Positions 1 to 5,797 are shown, counted from the first letter of the stretch. The stretch is 5,952 nt of DNA from Promethearchaeota archaeon (GCA_016839655.1 JAEOTW010000185.1:1-5952), one strand, 5' to 3'. The notes: a model not told the origin generated them from the sequence alone. Numbers and translations are program-made.

Positions 1-111
1 AATTAGATAAAGTTTATTTTTACAAAAAAAAATAATATTTAATAAAACCTAATTTACTATTAACATTAAGAATATTAGTAAAAAGAATATTGATATTAAA
101 TTTGATGCGTA

Positions 112-1320
112 ATGTCAGATAATAGTAGTAAAAGTGTAGCTATTAAAGATTTCTTTAAACGAAATGTCCTAATAAATGAACTCGAGGAAGTTTTAAGATT
201 TAAACCGGATTCTCTAATAGGGGTTGATAAAATTAGTTCTGAGCATTTAGTTAACGAAGGAATAAAGACTCTTGACGATTTGGCTAATTTATCTGCTTCA
301 AATCTCCCTGAAATAAAAGAAATCCTACCAAATATGCTACTAAAATGGGTAAAAATTGCTCAAGTTATCCAAAAGAATGTACAGGAGCAGCTTCGCCGCC
401 ATAAAAAAATCCTGATGATAGGATTGGACGCAGCAGGTAAAACATCCATTCTGGCAGTAGTTCAAGATAAATTTTCTATTATAAAATCACTTTTACCCAC
501 AAGAGGGGTAAAAAGAGAAAAATTAGACTTCTTTGGTTATCCTGTAATAAGCTGGGACCTCGGAGGACAGGTTCAATATCGAGAAAAACTTTATTTTAAT
601 AGACCTGAACTTTTCTTCACAGAAGCAGACATCATGCTATATGTTGTTGATTCTCAAGATCCAGACAGAATTCCCGAGTCTGCTAACTATTTTCGTGAAG
701 TCTTAAAAGTATTAAAAGACTTACATGAGAAGCCTGAAGTTTTAATTGTGTTAAGCAAAAGTGATCAAGATATCCGTAAAACACTACAATGGCAACAAAA
801 TGTCACAAGCATAAAAAACAAATTTAATAGTATTGTAACCGATTATGAAGATTTTGATGTCGACTATTGTGATACAACTGTGTTTCAAAGAGAAACTATA
901 ATGCAAATGTTTAGTGTAGCATTAAAGAAAGTTTCTGATACTTCCGAAATTATTGAACACATTCTTGAAGAGTTTACACATCAAGTAGAAGCAAAAGCAT
1001 CAAGCTTAGTATCAATGGATGGCTTAATTTTCGGAAGTTACACAGGTTCAGATACAGATGAAATGCTCGTAAATAATACGGCACTTTTGCTTCAAACACT
1101 TTCAAATTTTTATAATTCAATCGGTTTAATTAGAGAGAAGTCAATAAAATTAGAATTACCTCTCAATGGATTCACTATACGTGGTGAAAAATTATTTGAG
1201 TATTCAGAGTTGCAAATCCCCGTATATTTATGGATGCTTTCTCAAAATCCAGAATTGTTGGAAGGAAGAATAGATTACTTTAAAGAGCAATTGCTTCCAT
1301 TGATTAATTTATTCTTATAA
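112..1320 (+). CDS. Arf-like small GTPase with N-terminal helix-hairpin-helix and C-terminal roadblock-like (Rag-type) domain
   Basis: Three parts are visible in this 402-residue protein. Residues about 33-70 resemble a helix-hairpin-helix module (hydrophobic-G-V-D, then an EGIKTLDDLA-type second helix). Residues about 97-275 are an Arf/Rag-family G domain: P-loop GLDAAGKT at 104-111, switch I Thr130 in PTRGV, and switch II WDLGGQ at 148-153, all very close to eukaryotic Arf. The G4 box is SKSD (215-218) instead of NKxD, and G5 is not recognisable (CDTT near 253). Residues about 280-385 look like a roadblock/LC7 fold (SMDGLIFGS strand, long helix, then IPVYLWML strand). G domain plus C-terminal roadblock is the Rag/Gtr arrangement. 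No N-terminal glycine for myristoylation and no membrane segment are seen, so it is probably cytosolic. By family it should be a nucleotide-dependent switch; its partners are unknown. The start is the first in-frame ATG. No strong Shine-Dalgarno precedes it. GTPase identity is confident; the roadblock call is from pattern only. Confidence 0.9.
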   Translation: MSDNSSKSVAIKDFFKRNVLINELEEVLRFKPDSLIGVDKISSEHLVNEGIKTLDDLANLSASNLPEIKEILPNMLLKWVKIAQVIQKNVQEQLRRHKKILMIGLDAAGKTSILAVVQDKFSIIKSLLPTRGVKREKLDFFGYPVISWDLGGQVQYREKLYFNRPELFFTEADIMLYVVDSQDPDRIPESANYFREVLKVLKDLHEKPEVLIVLSKSDQDIRKTLQWQQNVTSIKNKFNSIVTDYEDFDVDYCDTTVFQRETIMQMFSVALKKVSDTSEIIEHILEEFTHQVEAKASSLVSMDGLIFGSYTGSDTDEMLVNNTALLLQTLSNFYNSIGLIREKSIKLELPLNGFTIRGEKLFEYSELQIPVYLWMLSQNPELLEGRIDYFKEQLLPLINLFL

Positions 1321-1381
1321 ACCGTTTAAGGGTTAATTTCTATACTTATTTTTATCTTTACAATAGAATTTTTAATAGTGT

Positions 1382-1600
1382 TTAACTGGATTCTATTTCC
1401 TTATTGGCAGCTAACAAAAATTCATTACATTTATCTAACATCTCAATCGCTTTACTCAATTTTAACACAATTGACTCTAAGCCTTTTTCTTGAGCTACAA
1501 CTTGCCATTTTAGGAAGCTTTCTTTATGGGAATTATTATGTTCTGCCCAGTGTTTACATAATTTTGATAATTTTAAAATATCTTTATCTTGTTTATCCAT
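1382..1600 (-). CDS. Small helical protein with histidine-rich HWxEHNxxH motif, possible metal-binding
   Basis: This 72-residue protein is predicted to be all helix and soluble. The pattern H17-W-x-E-H21-N-x-x-H25 puts three histidines at i, i+4 and i+8 on one helix face, followed by F29, W32 and a second helix ending in a DKCNEFLLAANKE segment. From memory it resembles a short conserved module (HWIEHNxEHAxxFxxWA, then a GLExVAxxL-type stretch) seen as small stand-alone proteins in archaea and bacteria; I cannot name its function. The coding strand is supported by this motif and by a ribosome-binding motif, GTGA exactly six bases before the ATG, matching the cdhA leader. The plus-strand frame over the same bases is a hydrophobic, low-complexity shadow. 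The gene is convergent with the GTPase gene and divergent from the STAS-like gene. Metal binding, perhaps nickel given the nearby CO dehydrogenase, is only inference. Confidence 0.75.
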   Translation of the reverse strand: MDKQDKDILKLSKLCKHWAEHNNSHKESFLKWQVVAQEKGLESIVLKLSKAIEMLDKCNEFLLAANKEIESS

Positions 1601-1606
1601 TTAATT

Positions 1607-1610
1607 TCAC
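1607..1610 (-). promoter_or_regulatory. Ribosome-binding site of the small His-rich gene
   Basis: On the minus strand, GTGA (within AAGTGA) lies six bases before the ATG at 1598-1600. GTGA is part of the archaeal Shine-Dalgarno consensus AGGAGGTGAT. The same motif and spacing occur before cdhA, with 14 of 15 bases identical over the leader and ATG, which supports this start and strand. Confidence 0.5.
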
Positions 1611-1794
1611 TTCTTTTAATTTCAAAACTATTAATAACTACAATATTCAATAAACCAATAAGATTTGGATTTTCTTCTTTCATTAGAATTAATTAGGTTC
1701 TATAACAATTAACTCAATTTCACACTTTTTTCATATTTAAATTTTTTGAATTCAATAGCTCTATTAACTACTATTGTTATTACTGATCAAAATG

Positions 1795-1802
1795 AAGGTG
1801 AT
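1795..1802 (+). promoter_or_regulatory. Strong Shine-Dalgarno that places the STAS-like gene start at ATT 1808
   Basis: AAGGTGAT matches seven consecutive bases of the archaeal consensus AGGAGGTGAT. Its GTGA (1798-1801) is followed by exactly six bases and then ATT at 1808-1810. The two minus-strand genes in this window use the same GTGA-six bases-start geometry. The first ATG of the frame is 66 bases further on and has no such site, so this element decides the start. Confidence 0.65.
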
Positions 1803-1807
1803 TTATT

Positions 1808-2194
1808 ATTAAAAGAGGCAATCAATATTATAGTCTTGAAACAGAGAAAGAGAAAAATAGAGTTATATTTTCAATGACAGGATACATTTCTAATGTAGAC
1901 GCAATTAGCAATTTTGAATCAGACTGGCATAGTACAGTTGGTGAATTAAATTCTGGATTTACAATTATTGGCGATTTAAGCAAGTGTGACCCTCTCCCTG
2001 CTGATGTAGAACAACTTAATGCAAAAGTTCAAGGTTGGATAATGGGTCAAGGATGTAGGAAAGTTGCCCAATTAGTGGGAGACTTAAATGTTATGAGTCA
2101 GGTTAATGCATTCGCAGAGAAATCAGGCATGAGAGACATTTTACGAGCCTTTAATATAAAGAAAACTGCTTTAATGTGGCTTGATATGAAATAA
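1808..2194 (+). CDS. STAS/SpoIIAA-like small protein, probably starting at a non-canonical ATT
   Basis: From ATT 1808 the product is 128 residues; from the first ATG (1874) it is 106. The order of elements fits the STAS-like family of small stand-alone proteins: strand ending in RVIFSMTGYIS, helix with ISNFESDW, strand FTIIGDLSKC, helix ADVEQLNAKVQGWIMGQG, strand RKVAQLVG, a helix with FAEKSGM, and a C-terminal helix ending in ALMWLDMK. Beginning at ATG 1874 removes most of the first strand and the upstream YYSLETEKEKN segment, which looks like genuine coding sequence. The frame is closed upstream by TGA at 1799-1801, so no in-frame ATG, GTG or TTG is available before 1874. The Shine-Dalgarno at 1795-1802 is correctly spaced only for 1808. 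The ATT may be a real rare start, a mutated ATG, or a base-call error. STAS-like proteins usually act in protein-protein or ligand-dependent regulation; no partner is encoded here. No signal peptide or membrane segment is seen. Confidence 0.7.
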   Translation: MKRGNQYYSLETEKEKNRVIFSMTGYISNVDAISNFESDWHSTVGELNSGFTIIGDLSKCDPLPADVEQLNAKVQGWIMGQGCRKVAQLVGDLNVMSQVNAFAEKSGMRDILRAFNIKKTALMWLDMK

Positions 2195-2212
2195 TTGATA
2201 AAGCTACAATAG

Positions 2213-2236
2213 AAAAAAAATAAATAAAATAAATAA
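2213..2236 (-). terminator. Oligo-T terminator downstream of cdhA
   Basis: Immediately past the cdhA stop, the minus strand is almost pure T and A, ending in eight consecutive T (A8 at 2213-2220 on the plus strand). Archaeal RNA polymerase typically terminates in such T-runs without needing a hairpin. The stretch lies between convergent genes, as expected. Confidence 0.5.
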
Positions 2237-2238
2237 AT

Positions 2239-4368
2239 TTATGTTCGACACAATCTCTTTAAAAGTGTCGGATCTACTATTTCTTTTGGTTCCCAACCCT
2301 TTTCTTCGAGATATTCGTGAATTTCGTCCTTTATATTAATTGGGATATCTGCTTCAAGTCGAATAAATTTCTCTAAGTCGTTTGGGAATTTGACCCCTTT
2401 ATATTTTCGCTCAAGATCAATCCAATGAGATAATTTTATCATTCGTCCTTTAGAGTTATCAGCAGGTCTTAATGCTAATTTAGCAACTAAACAGATGGCT
2501 TGTTCAATACTTTCTGCTGTTGTTAATAAATGTTCAGGTCCAGGACCTACTAGATGATCACTACTTCCATCTCTCGCGTTAAAAACTTTCCAGACATTCT
2601 CATCATCAGACCGTCCAATATACATTCTCCTGTATTCTGCAGCATGTGGTCCACATACAGCAGGAACACCTAATCCGTTTGCCATACTAGCTATACTTGC
2701 TGCTTTCTGGGACATTGCGCCCCAAGCAACACCAACAGCACCTACTCGATTTAGAACGTAGTCAGCAATTTCTTCAAAATTTCCGCGTAATGGCCTTCGG
2801 GCAAATATATTTGCTACTTTTATTGCTGCTCCTGTAATATGAGGATTGCTTACACAACTACCAACGTTTACTAAACCTCCTCGATCAAAATCACCAGGGA
2901 AACGATCATATAGTGTTTTTCCCTCTTCATCTTTCACGAGTCCTATATCCATAGCACCACATCCAGAAACTACAACTATATAATTTCTTATTAAAAATTC
3001 CTCAGCCATTTTATATAGTTCTTGAATTTCATGAGCATAGCTCGCACATCCAATTATAGCAATAATTCCAGGAATCTCTCCTAAGACAATAGGAGCTCCT
3101 ACATTTCTAATTTCGGTATCCATAATTGGGCCACGACCTACTCTACAATTGAAGGTCTCAGTCCTAATTTTCTCTCTAGCAGCATATTGTAATAAAGTTA
3201 AAGGTGAGACATTTTTCATACAATCTCCTTCACATCGTCCACATCCTAAACAGTCGTCAAATGCATCTGCTAGTACTGAGAAATCTCCGTCCTTGGCAAG
3301 TTTTACTCCTTCTACAAGAGGTAAATCATTTGGACAATTCCGTTGACAATTTCCACAGCCATTACAATTCATAGCCATGTCTATGCATCCTTGTTCGTCT
3401 GGCACTCCACTTTTTGCGTTTCTAATTGGTTTGACTTTAATAGCTGTTTCAGCCGCGACAGCCCCAGCTTTGATTGGATCTAATATAAGAACTCCTGGTT
3501 CTTTTCCGCTTACTAAATCTTCAACAATTTTATCAATCGGATCATCTGTTCTGTCAGGATGTCCACCCATATTTTTCTCATTTGTAGCAATAAAAGGGGC
3601 ACCAATTAATTGAGCTTGCTCAAATGATCTTAGATTTACACATTGTTCATCAACCATAACAACATCAGGTATTCCTGATCGAATAACATGAAGTTGTCTT
3701 GACATTGAACCAACAATCTTGGCGCCATCATAATATCTGGTTAAGTCATGAGCCGTACAACAAATTGCACCAACATCCACTTTCTCATCGATACCTTTTT
3801 CTCTAATATAATCAACTAATTCAACTCCAGGTGCGACATTATGACCAATCATTAATATTACTGCTTTTTCGGTATCAAGTGTACCCATCCCTAGTTCTAC
3901 AATAGGAACATCAGGATCTCCCATAGGGAATCCATAGGCGGCTATTTGAACAGCATCAGAAATTTCCATTCCAACAGAGTCTGCTAAACCTGCTAAGAAA
4001 CTCTTAGCTTCATAATCTAAATAAGAACTCTCTTGTCCTGTATGTCCAGCTGCCAAAAGGTGCGTGATTGTAAAATGTACCCATTCCATCGCAGTCTCCA
4101 AATCTTCAAGGGTTTCAGGCTTCATACCTACTACTAATCGGGTATGTGGCATCTCAACCGCAATATTATTCCCAAAATTAATTGGTACATTTCCGTATTT
4201 TTCTTTTAACCAATGTAGTAGATGATCACCATGCGCAGAGTGGCATGCTGCCCCTATACAACACGCAATTTCTACAATTCGACTTTGTTGAGTTTCCATA
4301 TTGATACCGCATGCGCCTGTTCGTCCTTTGGAAAGATTACATTTCCCGTATGTGCAAAGGCAGCACAT
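2239..4368 (-). CDS. cdhA: CO dehydrogenase/acetyl-CoA synthase alpha subunit (CdhA), main portion of a split gene
   Basis: CdhA oxidises CO or reduces CO2 at a Ni-Fe-S C-cluster and passes CO to acetyl-CoA synthase, in the carbonyl branch of the Wood-Ljungdahl pathway. Counting from the ATG at 4368 (709 residues), there is a cysteine-rich start with CCLCTYGKC and GAC, then HSAHGDH (43-49, conserved acid-base histidines). C-cluster ligand candidates are H176 (GHN), C204, C243 (DEQC), C441, C470 (SGCG) and C505 (GSCVSN), with the conserved MSQK lysine at 555. Two ferredoxin-type motifs, CxxCxxCxxxC, lie at 335-345 and 373-383; these extra clusters mark the archaeal alpha subunit. Nothing is missing. 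The frame really begins upstream: it is open from 4389, and Cys 4372-4374 just before this ATG is the first conserved cluster cysteine, so this ATG is not the natural start. The first 70 residues are in another frame at 4409-4618; joined length is about 781, normal for the family. No cdhB, C, D or E is adjacent. Confidence 0.93.
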   Translation of the reverse strand: MCCLCTYGKCNLSKGRTGACGINMETQQSRIVEIACCIGAACHSAHGDHLLHWLKEKYGNVPINFGNNIAVEMPHTRLVVGMKPETLEDLETAMEWVHFTITHLLAAGHTGQESSYLDYEAKSFLAGLADSVGMEISDAVQIAAYGFPMGDPDVPIVELGMGTLDTEKAVILMIGHNVAPGVELVDYIREKGIDEKVDVGAICCTAHDLTRYYDGAKIVGSMSRQLHVIRSGIPDVVMVDEQCVNLRSFEQAQLIGAPFIATNEKNMGGHPDRTDDPIDKIVEDLVSGKEPGVLILDPIKAGAVAAETAIKVKPIRNAKSGVPDEQGCIDMAMNCNGCGNCQRNCPNDLPLVEGVKLAKDGDFSVLADAFDDCLGCGRCEGDCMKNVSPLTLLQYAAREKIRTETFNCRVGRGPIMDTEIRNVGAPIVLGEIPGIIAIIGCASYAHEIQELYKMAEEFLIRNYIVVVSGCGAMDIGLVKDEEGKTLYDRFPGDFDRGGLVNVGSCVSNPHITGAAIKVANIFARRPLRGNFEEIADYVLNRVGAVGVAWGAMSQKAASIASMANGLGVPAVCGPHAAEYRRMYIGRSDDENVWKVFNARDGSSDHLVGPGPEHLLTTAESIEQAICLVAKLALRPADNSKGRMIKLSHWIDLERKYKGVKFPNDLEKFIRLEADIPINIKDEIHEYLEEKGWEPKEIVDPTLLKRLCRT

Positions 4369-4374
4369 ATCACA

Positions 4375-4408
4375 TTTGTCGTATATGCTCTAATCAATTG
4401 GGCATATA
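4375..4408 (-). other. Frame-breaking 34-base insertion with inverted repeat inside cdhA
   Basis: On the minus strand the 5' frame reads ...KPFYMPI-YMPN then TGA (4394-4396). The downstream frame, offset by one base, is closed by TAG (4390-4392) and then reads SIYDK-CDMCCLC. Archaeal CdhA proteins normally run a Pro-x pair directly into CDxCxxC, so about 34 bases (4375-4408, boundary ambiguous by one base) look extra. They contain a perfect 7-bp inverted repeat, TATATGC at 4402-4408 with GCATATA at 4382-4388 as read on the minus strand, around a 13-base loop. A 25-base version, bounded by imperfect direct repeats ATATAT (4406-4411) and ATATAC (4381-4386), would also restore the frame, giving PIYDKCDMCC. 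I could not draw a canonical bulge-helix-bulge by hand. Nature unresolved. Confidence 0.6.
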
Positions 4409-4618
4409 TATCGGCATGTAAAAAGGTTTGTATCTTTCCATCATTTTGAGAAACCAACTTCTTAATGTAGGTATATGGGGTTGCGGTGTTGGTCCCATTG
4501 GTTCCCATTCTGTTTCGTCTCCGTAAGAAACTTTACCCGTTGTCAGTTCGAATCCTTTAATAGTCCCTAGAGGGCCTTTATACTCATCAATTTTTACTTT
4601 AGCTCCTCTTTTCTCCAT
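4394..4618 (-). CDS. cdhA: N-terminal portion of CdhA, split from the main reading frame
   Basis: These 74 codons encode the family-typical beginning of archaeal CdhA: a KVKIDEYKGPLGTIKG segment, then WEPMGPTPQPHIPTLRSWFLKMMERYKPFYMPI (residues 38-70), where the MGPT, LRSW and RY-P positions match methanogen and Archaeoglobus homologues as I remember them. This segment normally runs directly into the cysteine cluster CDMCCLCTYGKC, which here lies in the next frame at 4374 and below. The last four residues, YMPN, imperfectly repeat the preceding YMPI and are probably part of the inserted bases. The ATG at 4616-4618 is preceded by GTGA at six bases, so this is the true start of the whole gene. 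As drawn it would make a truncated peptide without any metal site; it makes sense only as the first part of a roughly 781-residue protein covering 2239-4618. Confidence 0.85.
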   Translation of the reverse strand: MEKRGAKVKIDEYKGPLGTIKGFELTTGKVSYGDETEWEPMGPTPQPHIPTLRSWFLKMMERYKPFYMPIYMPN

Positions 4619-4624
4619 TTAAAT

Positions 4625-4628
4625 TCAC
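4625..4628 (-). promoter_or_regulatory. Ribosome-binding site of cdhA
   Basis: GTGA on the minus strand, six bases before ATG 4616-4618, in a leader (AAGTGAATTTAAATG) that differs by one base from that of the small His-rich gene. It supports the start at 4618 for the complete cdhA. No comparable site precedes the internal ATG at 4368 at a usable distance. Confidence 0.5.
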
Positions 4629-4873
4629 TTTTGCTTTATTTTTAATTTTTGATATGTTTAATTATGTAATTTAAATAATTTTAATTATATTTGTTACAAT
4701 TAATCACTGAAAATAAAAGCTATTGATTAAGTTTTAAAATCGATATATACAACTTAGTTATGGATAATTAGTGTGAAATTTCATTCTAAATAGTTGCAGT
4801 TGGTTTTATAATTTCTCTATGATCTCTAAATTTAATAGACTTGAAACATTATACTTTGACATTAAGGGATATT

Positions 4874-4878
4874 AGGAG
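4874..4878 (+). promoter_or_regulatory. Shine-Dalgarno AGGAG of the DUF1295 gene
   Basis: AGGAG lies six bases before ATG 4885 and fixes the start. It uses the 5' half of the consensus AGGAGGTGAT, unlike the GTGA-type sites of three other genes in the window. Confidence 0.7.
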
Positions 4879-4884
4879 AAAGAT

Positions 4885-5787
4885 ATGAAAGATAATAATA
4901 AAAATAAGAATTCAATGATTAAAGGATATGCTTATTGCTTTGTCTCTTATGCAATTGCATTTTTTATCGCAGTAATAATTGGGGTGATTTTTAGTTCATT
5001 ACATCCCTTAATAATGATTTTTATAGCGGATTTAGTGGCAACGTTGGTTATCTTTGTAATTAGCTCGATTTTGAGAAATACTAGTTTCTATGACCCTTAT
5101 TGGAGTGTAGCTCCATTAATAATAACATTATACTATTTAATTTTTCCTACAGTAAACAATTATAGCGATATCAGAAGCATTATTGTATCAATTTTTATTT
5201 TCATATGGTCAATTAGATTAACATTCAACTGGTTAAGGCAATGGCAAGGCTTAAGACATGAAGATTGGAGGTATAAAAATTATCGGCAAAAAATGGGTAG
5301 AAAATTTTGGATTATCAATCTTATAGGCTTACAATTAATGCCAACTATTTTAGTCTATTTGGGGTCAATTTCTTTATACCCAATACTTTCCCTAAATGGA
5401 GGACAATTTGGATTTATTGACATTATAGCTATAGTTATAGCCACAATGGCTATTTTTATTGAGACTGTAGCAGACCAGCAATTATATATATTTATAAAAA
5501 AACGTGAAAATACTCAAGAAATAATCATTGAAGGTTTATGGGCATATTCAAGGCATCCAAATTATTTTGGAGAAATCTTGTTTTGGTGGGGATTATATCT
5601 CTTTGCAGTTGCTGCTAATATCTCATTTTATTGGGCTATTATTGGGCCAATTTCTATAACTATTCTTTTCAATGCAGTTAGTATACCTTTAATGGAGAAA
5701 AGAAATTCTTTGAGGAAACCTGATTATCAAAATTATAAAAAAAGAGTCTCAAGATTAATTCCTTGGTTTCCAAAGAAAAATAATTAA
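4885..5787 (+). CDS. DUF1295 / steroid 5-alpha-reductase-like integral membrane protein
   Basis: This 300-residue polytopic membrane protein has about seven hydrophobic segments (roughly 16-38, 40-62, 75-90, 97-115, 141-165, 178-195 and 232-268). Family signatures are clear: NTSFYDPYWSVAP at 65-77, RHEDWRY at 124-130, GLWAYSRHPNYFGE at 217-230, and a C-terminal SIPLMEKR...PDYQNYKKRVSRLIPWFPK at 266-297. The RHPNYFGE block is shared with steroid reductases, sterol C14-reductases and isoprenylcysteine methyltransferases, where this C-terminal region holds the cofactor pocket. The DUF1295 subfamily is mostly uncharacterised; a lipid or isoprenoid reductase or methyltransferase role is plausible, but the substrate cannot be told from sequence. 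Length is normal and all signature blocks are present. The first residues (MKDNNKNKNS) are hydrophilic and likely precede the first helix; there is no cleavable signal. It is divergent from cdhA and convergent with the partial gene at the window end, so probably a single-gene unit. Confidence 0.92.
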   Translation: MKDNNKNKNSMIKGYAYCFVSYAIAFFIAVIIGVIFSSLHPLIMIFIADLVATLVIFVISSILRNTSFYDPYWSVAPLIITLYYLIFPTVNNYSDIRSIIVSIFIFIWSIRLTFNWLRQWQGLRHEDWRYKNYRQKMGRKFWIINLIGLQLMPTILVYLGSISLYPILSLNGGQFGFIDIIAIVIATMAIFIETVADQQLYIFIKKRENTQEIIIEGLWAYSRHPNYFGEILFWWGLYLFAVAANISFYWAIIGPISITILFNAVSIPLMEKRNSLRKPDYQNYKKRVSRLIPWFPKKNN

Positions 5788-5797
5788 AAATCATAAT

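Larger units (their letters stand above)
1601..1807. promoter_or_regulatory. Divergent promoter region between the small His-rich gene and the STAS-like gene
   Basis: The 207 AT-rich bases lie between two genes transcribed away from each other, so both promoters should be here. A TATA-like TATTTAAAT at about 1734-1743 is a candidate for the plus-strand gene. I could not single out a box for the minus-strand gene. No tRNA, repeat array or clear operator is seen. Confidence 0.35.
4619..4884. promoter_or_regulatory. Divergent promoter region between cdhA and the DUF1295 gene
   Basis: The 266 bases lie between two genes transcribed away from each other and are very AT-rich. On the minus strand, TTATTTAAATTAC around 4666-4678 is a TATA-like candidate for cdhA. 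On the plus strand, TTTATAAT at about 4805-4812 is a candidate for the DUF1295 gene. These boxes are guesses in such AT-rich DNA. No RNA gene, repeat array or recognised riboswitch is seen. Confidence 0.35.

Noticed and set aside
1..111. Possible coding sequence or RNA before the GTPase gene
   Set aside because: Very AT-rich with frequent stops in all frames and no stable fold visible; most likely only the promoter and leader.
1378..1653. Plus-strand frame of 91 codons over the small His-rich gene
   Set aside because: Hydrophobic, low-complexity Leu/Tyr/Ile translation without a ribosome-binding site; the antisense frame has a conserved-looking motif and a good leader.
1746..1877. Plus-strand frame reading LNSIALLTTIVITDQNEGDLLL and ending at TGA 1875, overlapping the STAS-like start
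   Set aside because: No proper start or ribosome-binding site, no recognisable family, and it overlaps the better-supported 5' extension of the STAS-like gene.
3149..3613. Two plus-strand open frames inside cdhA (3149-3346 and 3377-3613)
   Set aside because: They lie antisense to conserved cysteine-rich CdhA coding sequence and show no domain or leader; shadows.
4394..4396. The in-frame TGA in cdhA read as selenocysteine, since some Lokiarchaeota encode it
   Set aside because: Reading through does not fix the gene: the same frame meets another TGA eight codons later (4370-4372) and a frame change would still be required; homologues have no residue here.
4375..4408. Canonical bulge-helix-bulge intron at the cdhA break
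   Set aside because: I tried the frame-restoring 34-base boundaries and several outer helices; central four-pair helices were at best weak (U-G and A-U) with no supporting outer helix. A relaxed form is not excluded, so it stays a hypothesis, not a feature.
4222..4508. Overlapping open frames on both strands across the cdhA break (4222-4449 plus, 4272-4508 minus)
   Set aside because: Neither carries CdhA sequence or any recognisable motif, while the other two minus frames encode the two halves of CdhA.
4770..4780. AGTGTGAAATT, with its reverse complement at 1716-1726 in the other divergent intergenic region
   Set aside because: An 11-base match is not surprising in AT-rich DNA of this length, and no dyad or second copy supports an operator.
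4819..4875. 18-codon open frame ending at the Shine-Dalgarno of the DUF1295 gene, a possible leader peptide
   Set aside because: No ribosome-binding site and no biased composition suggesting attenuation; frames this short are common by chance in this DNA.
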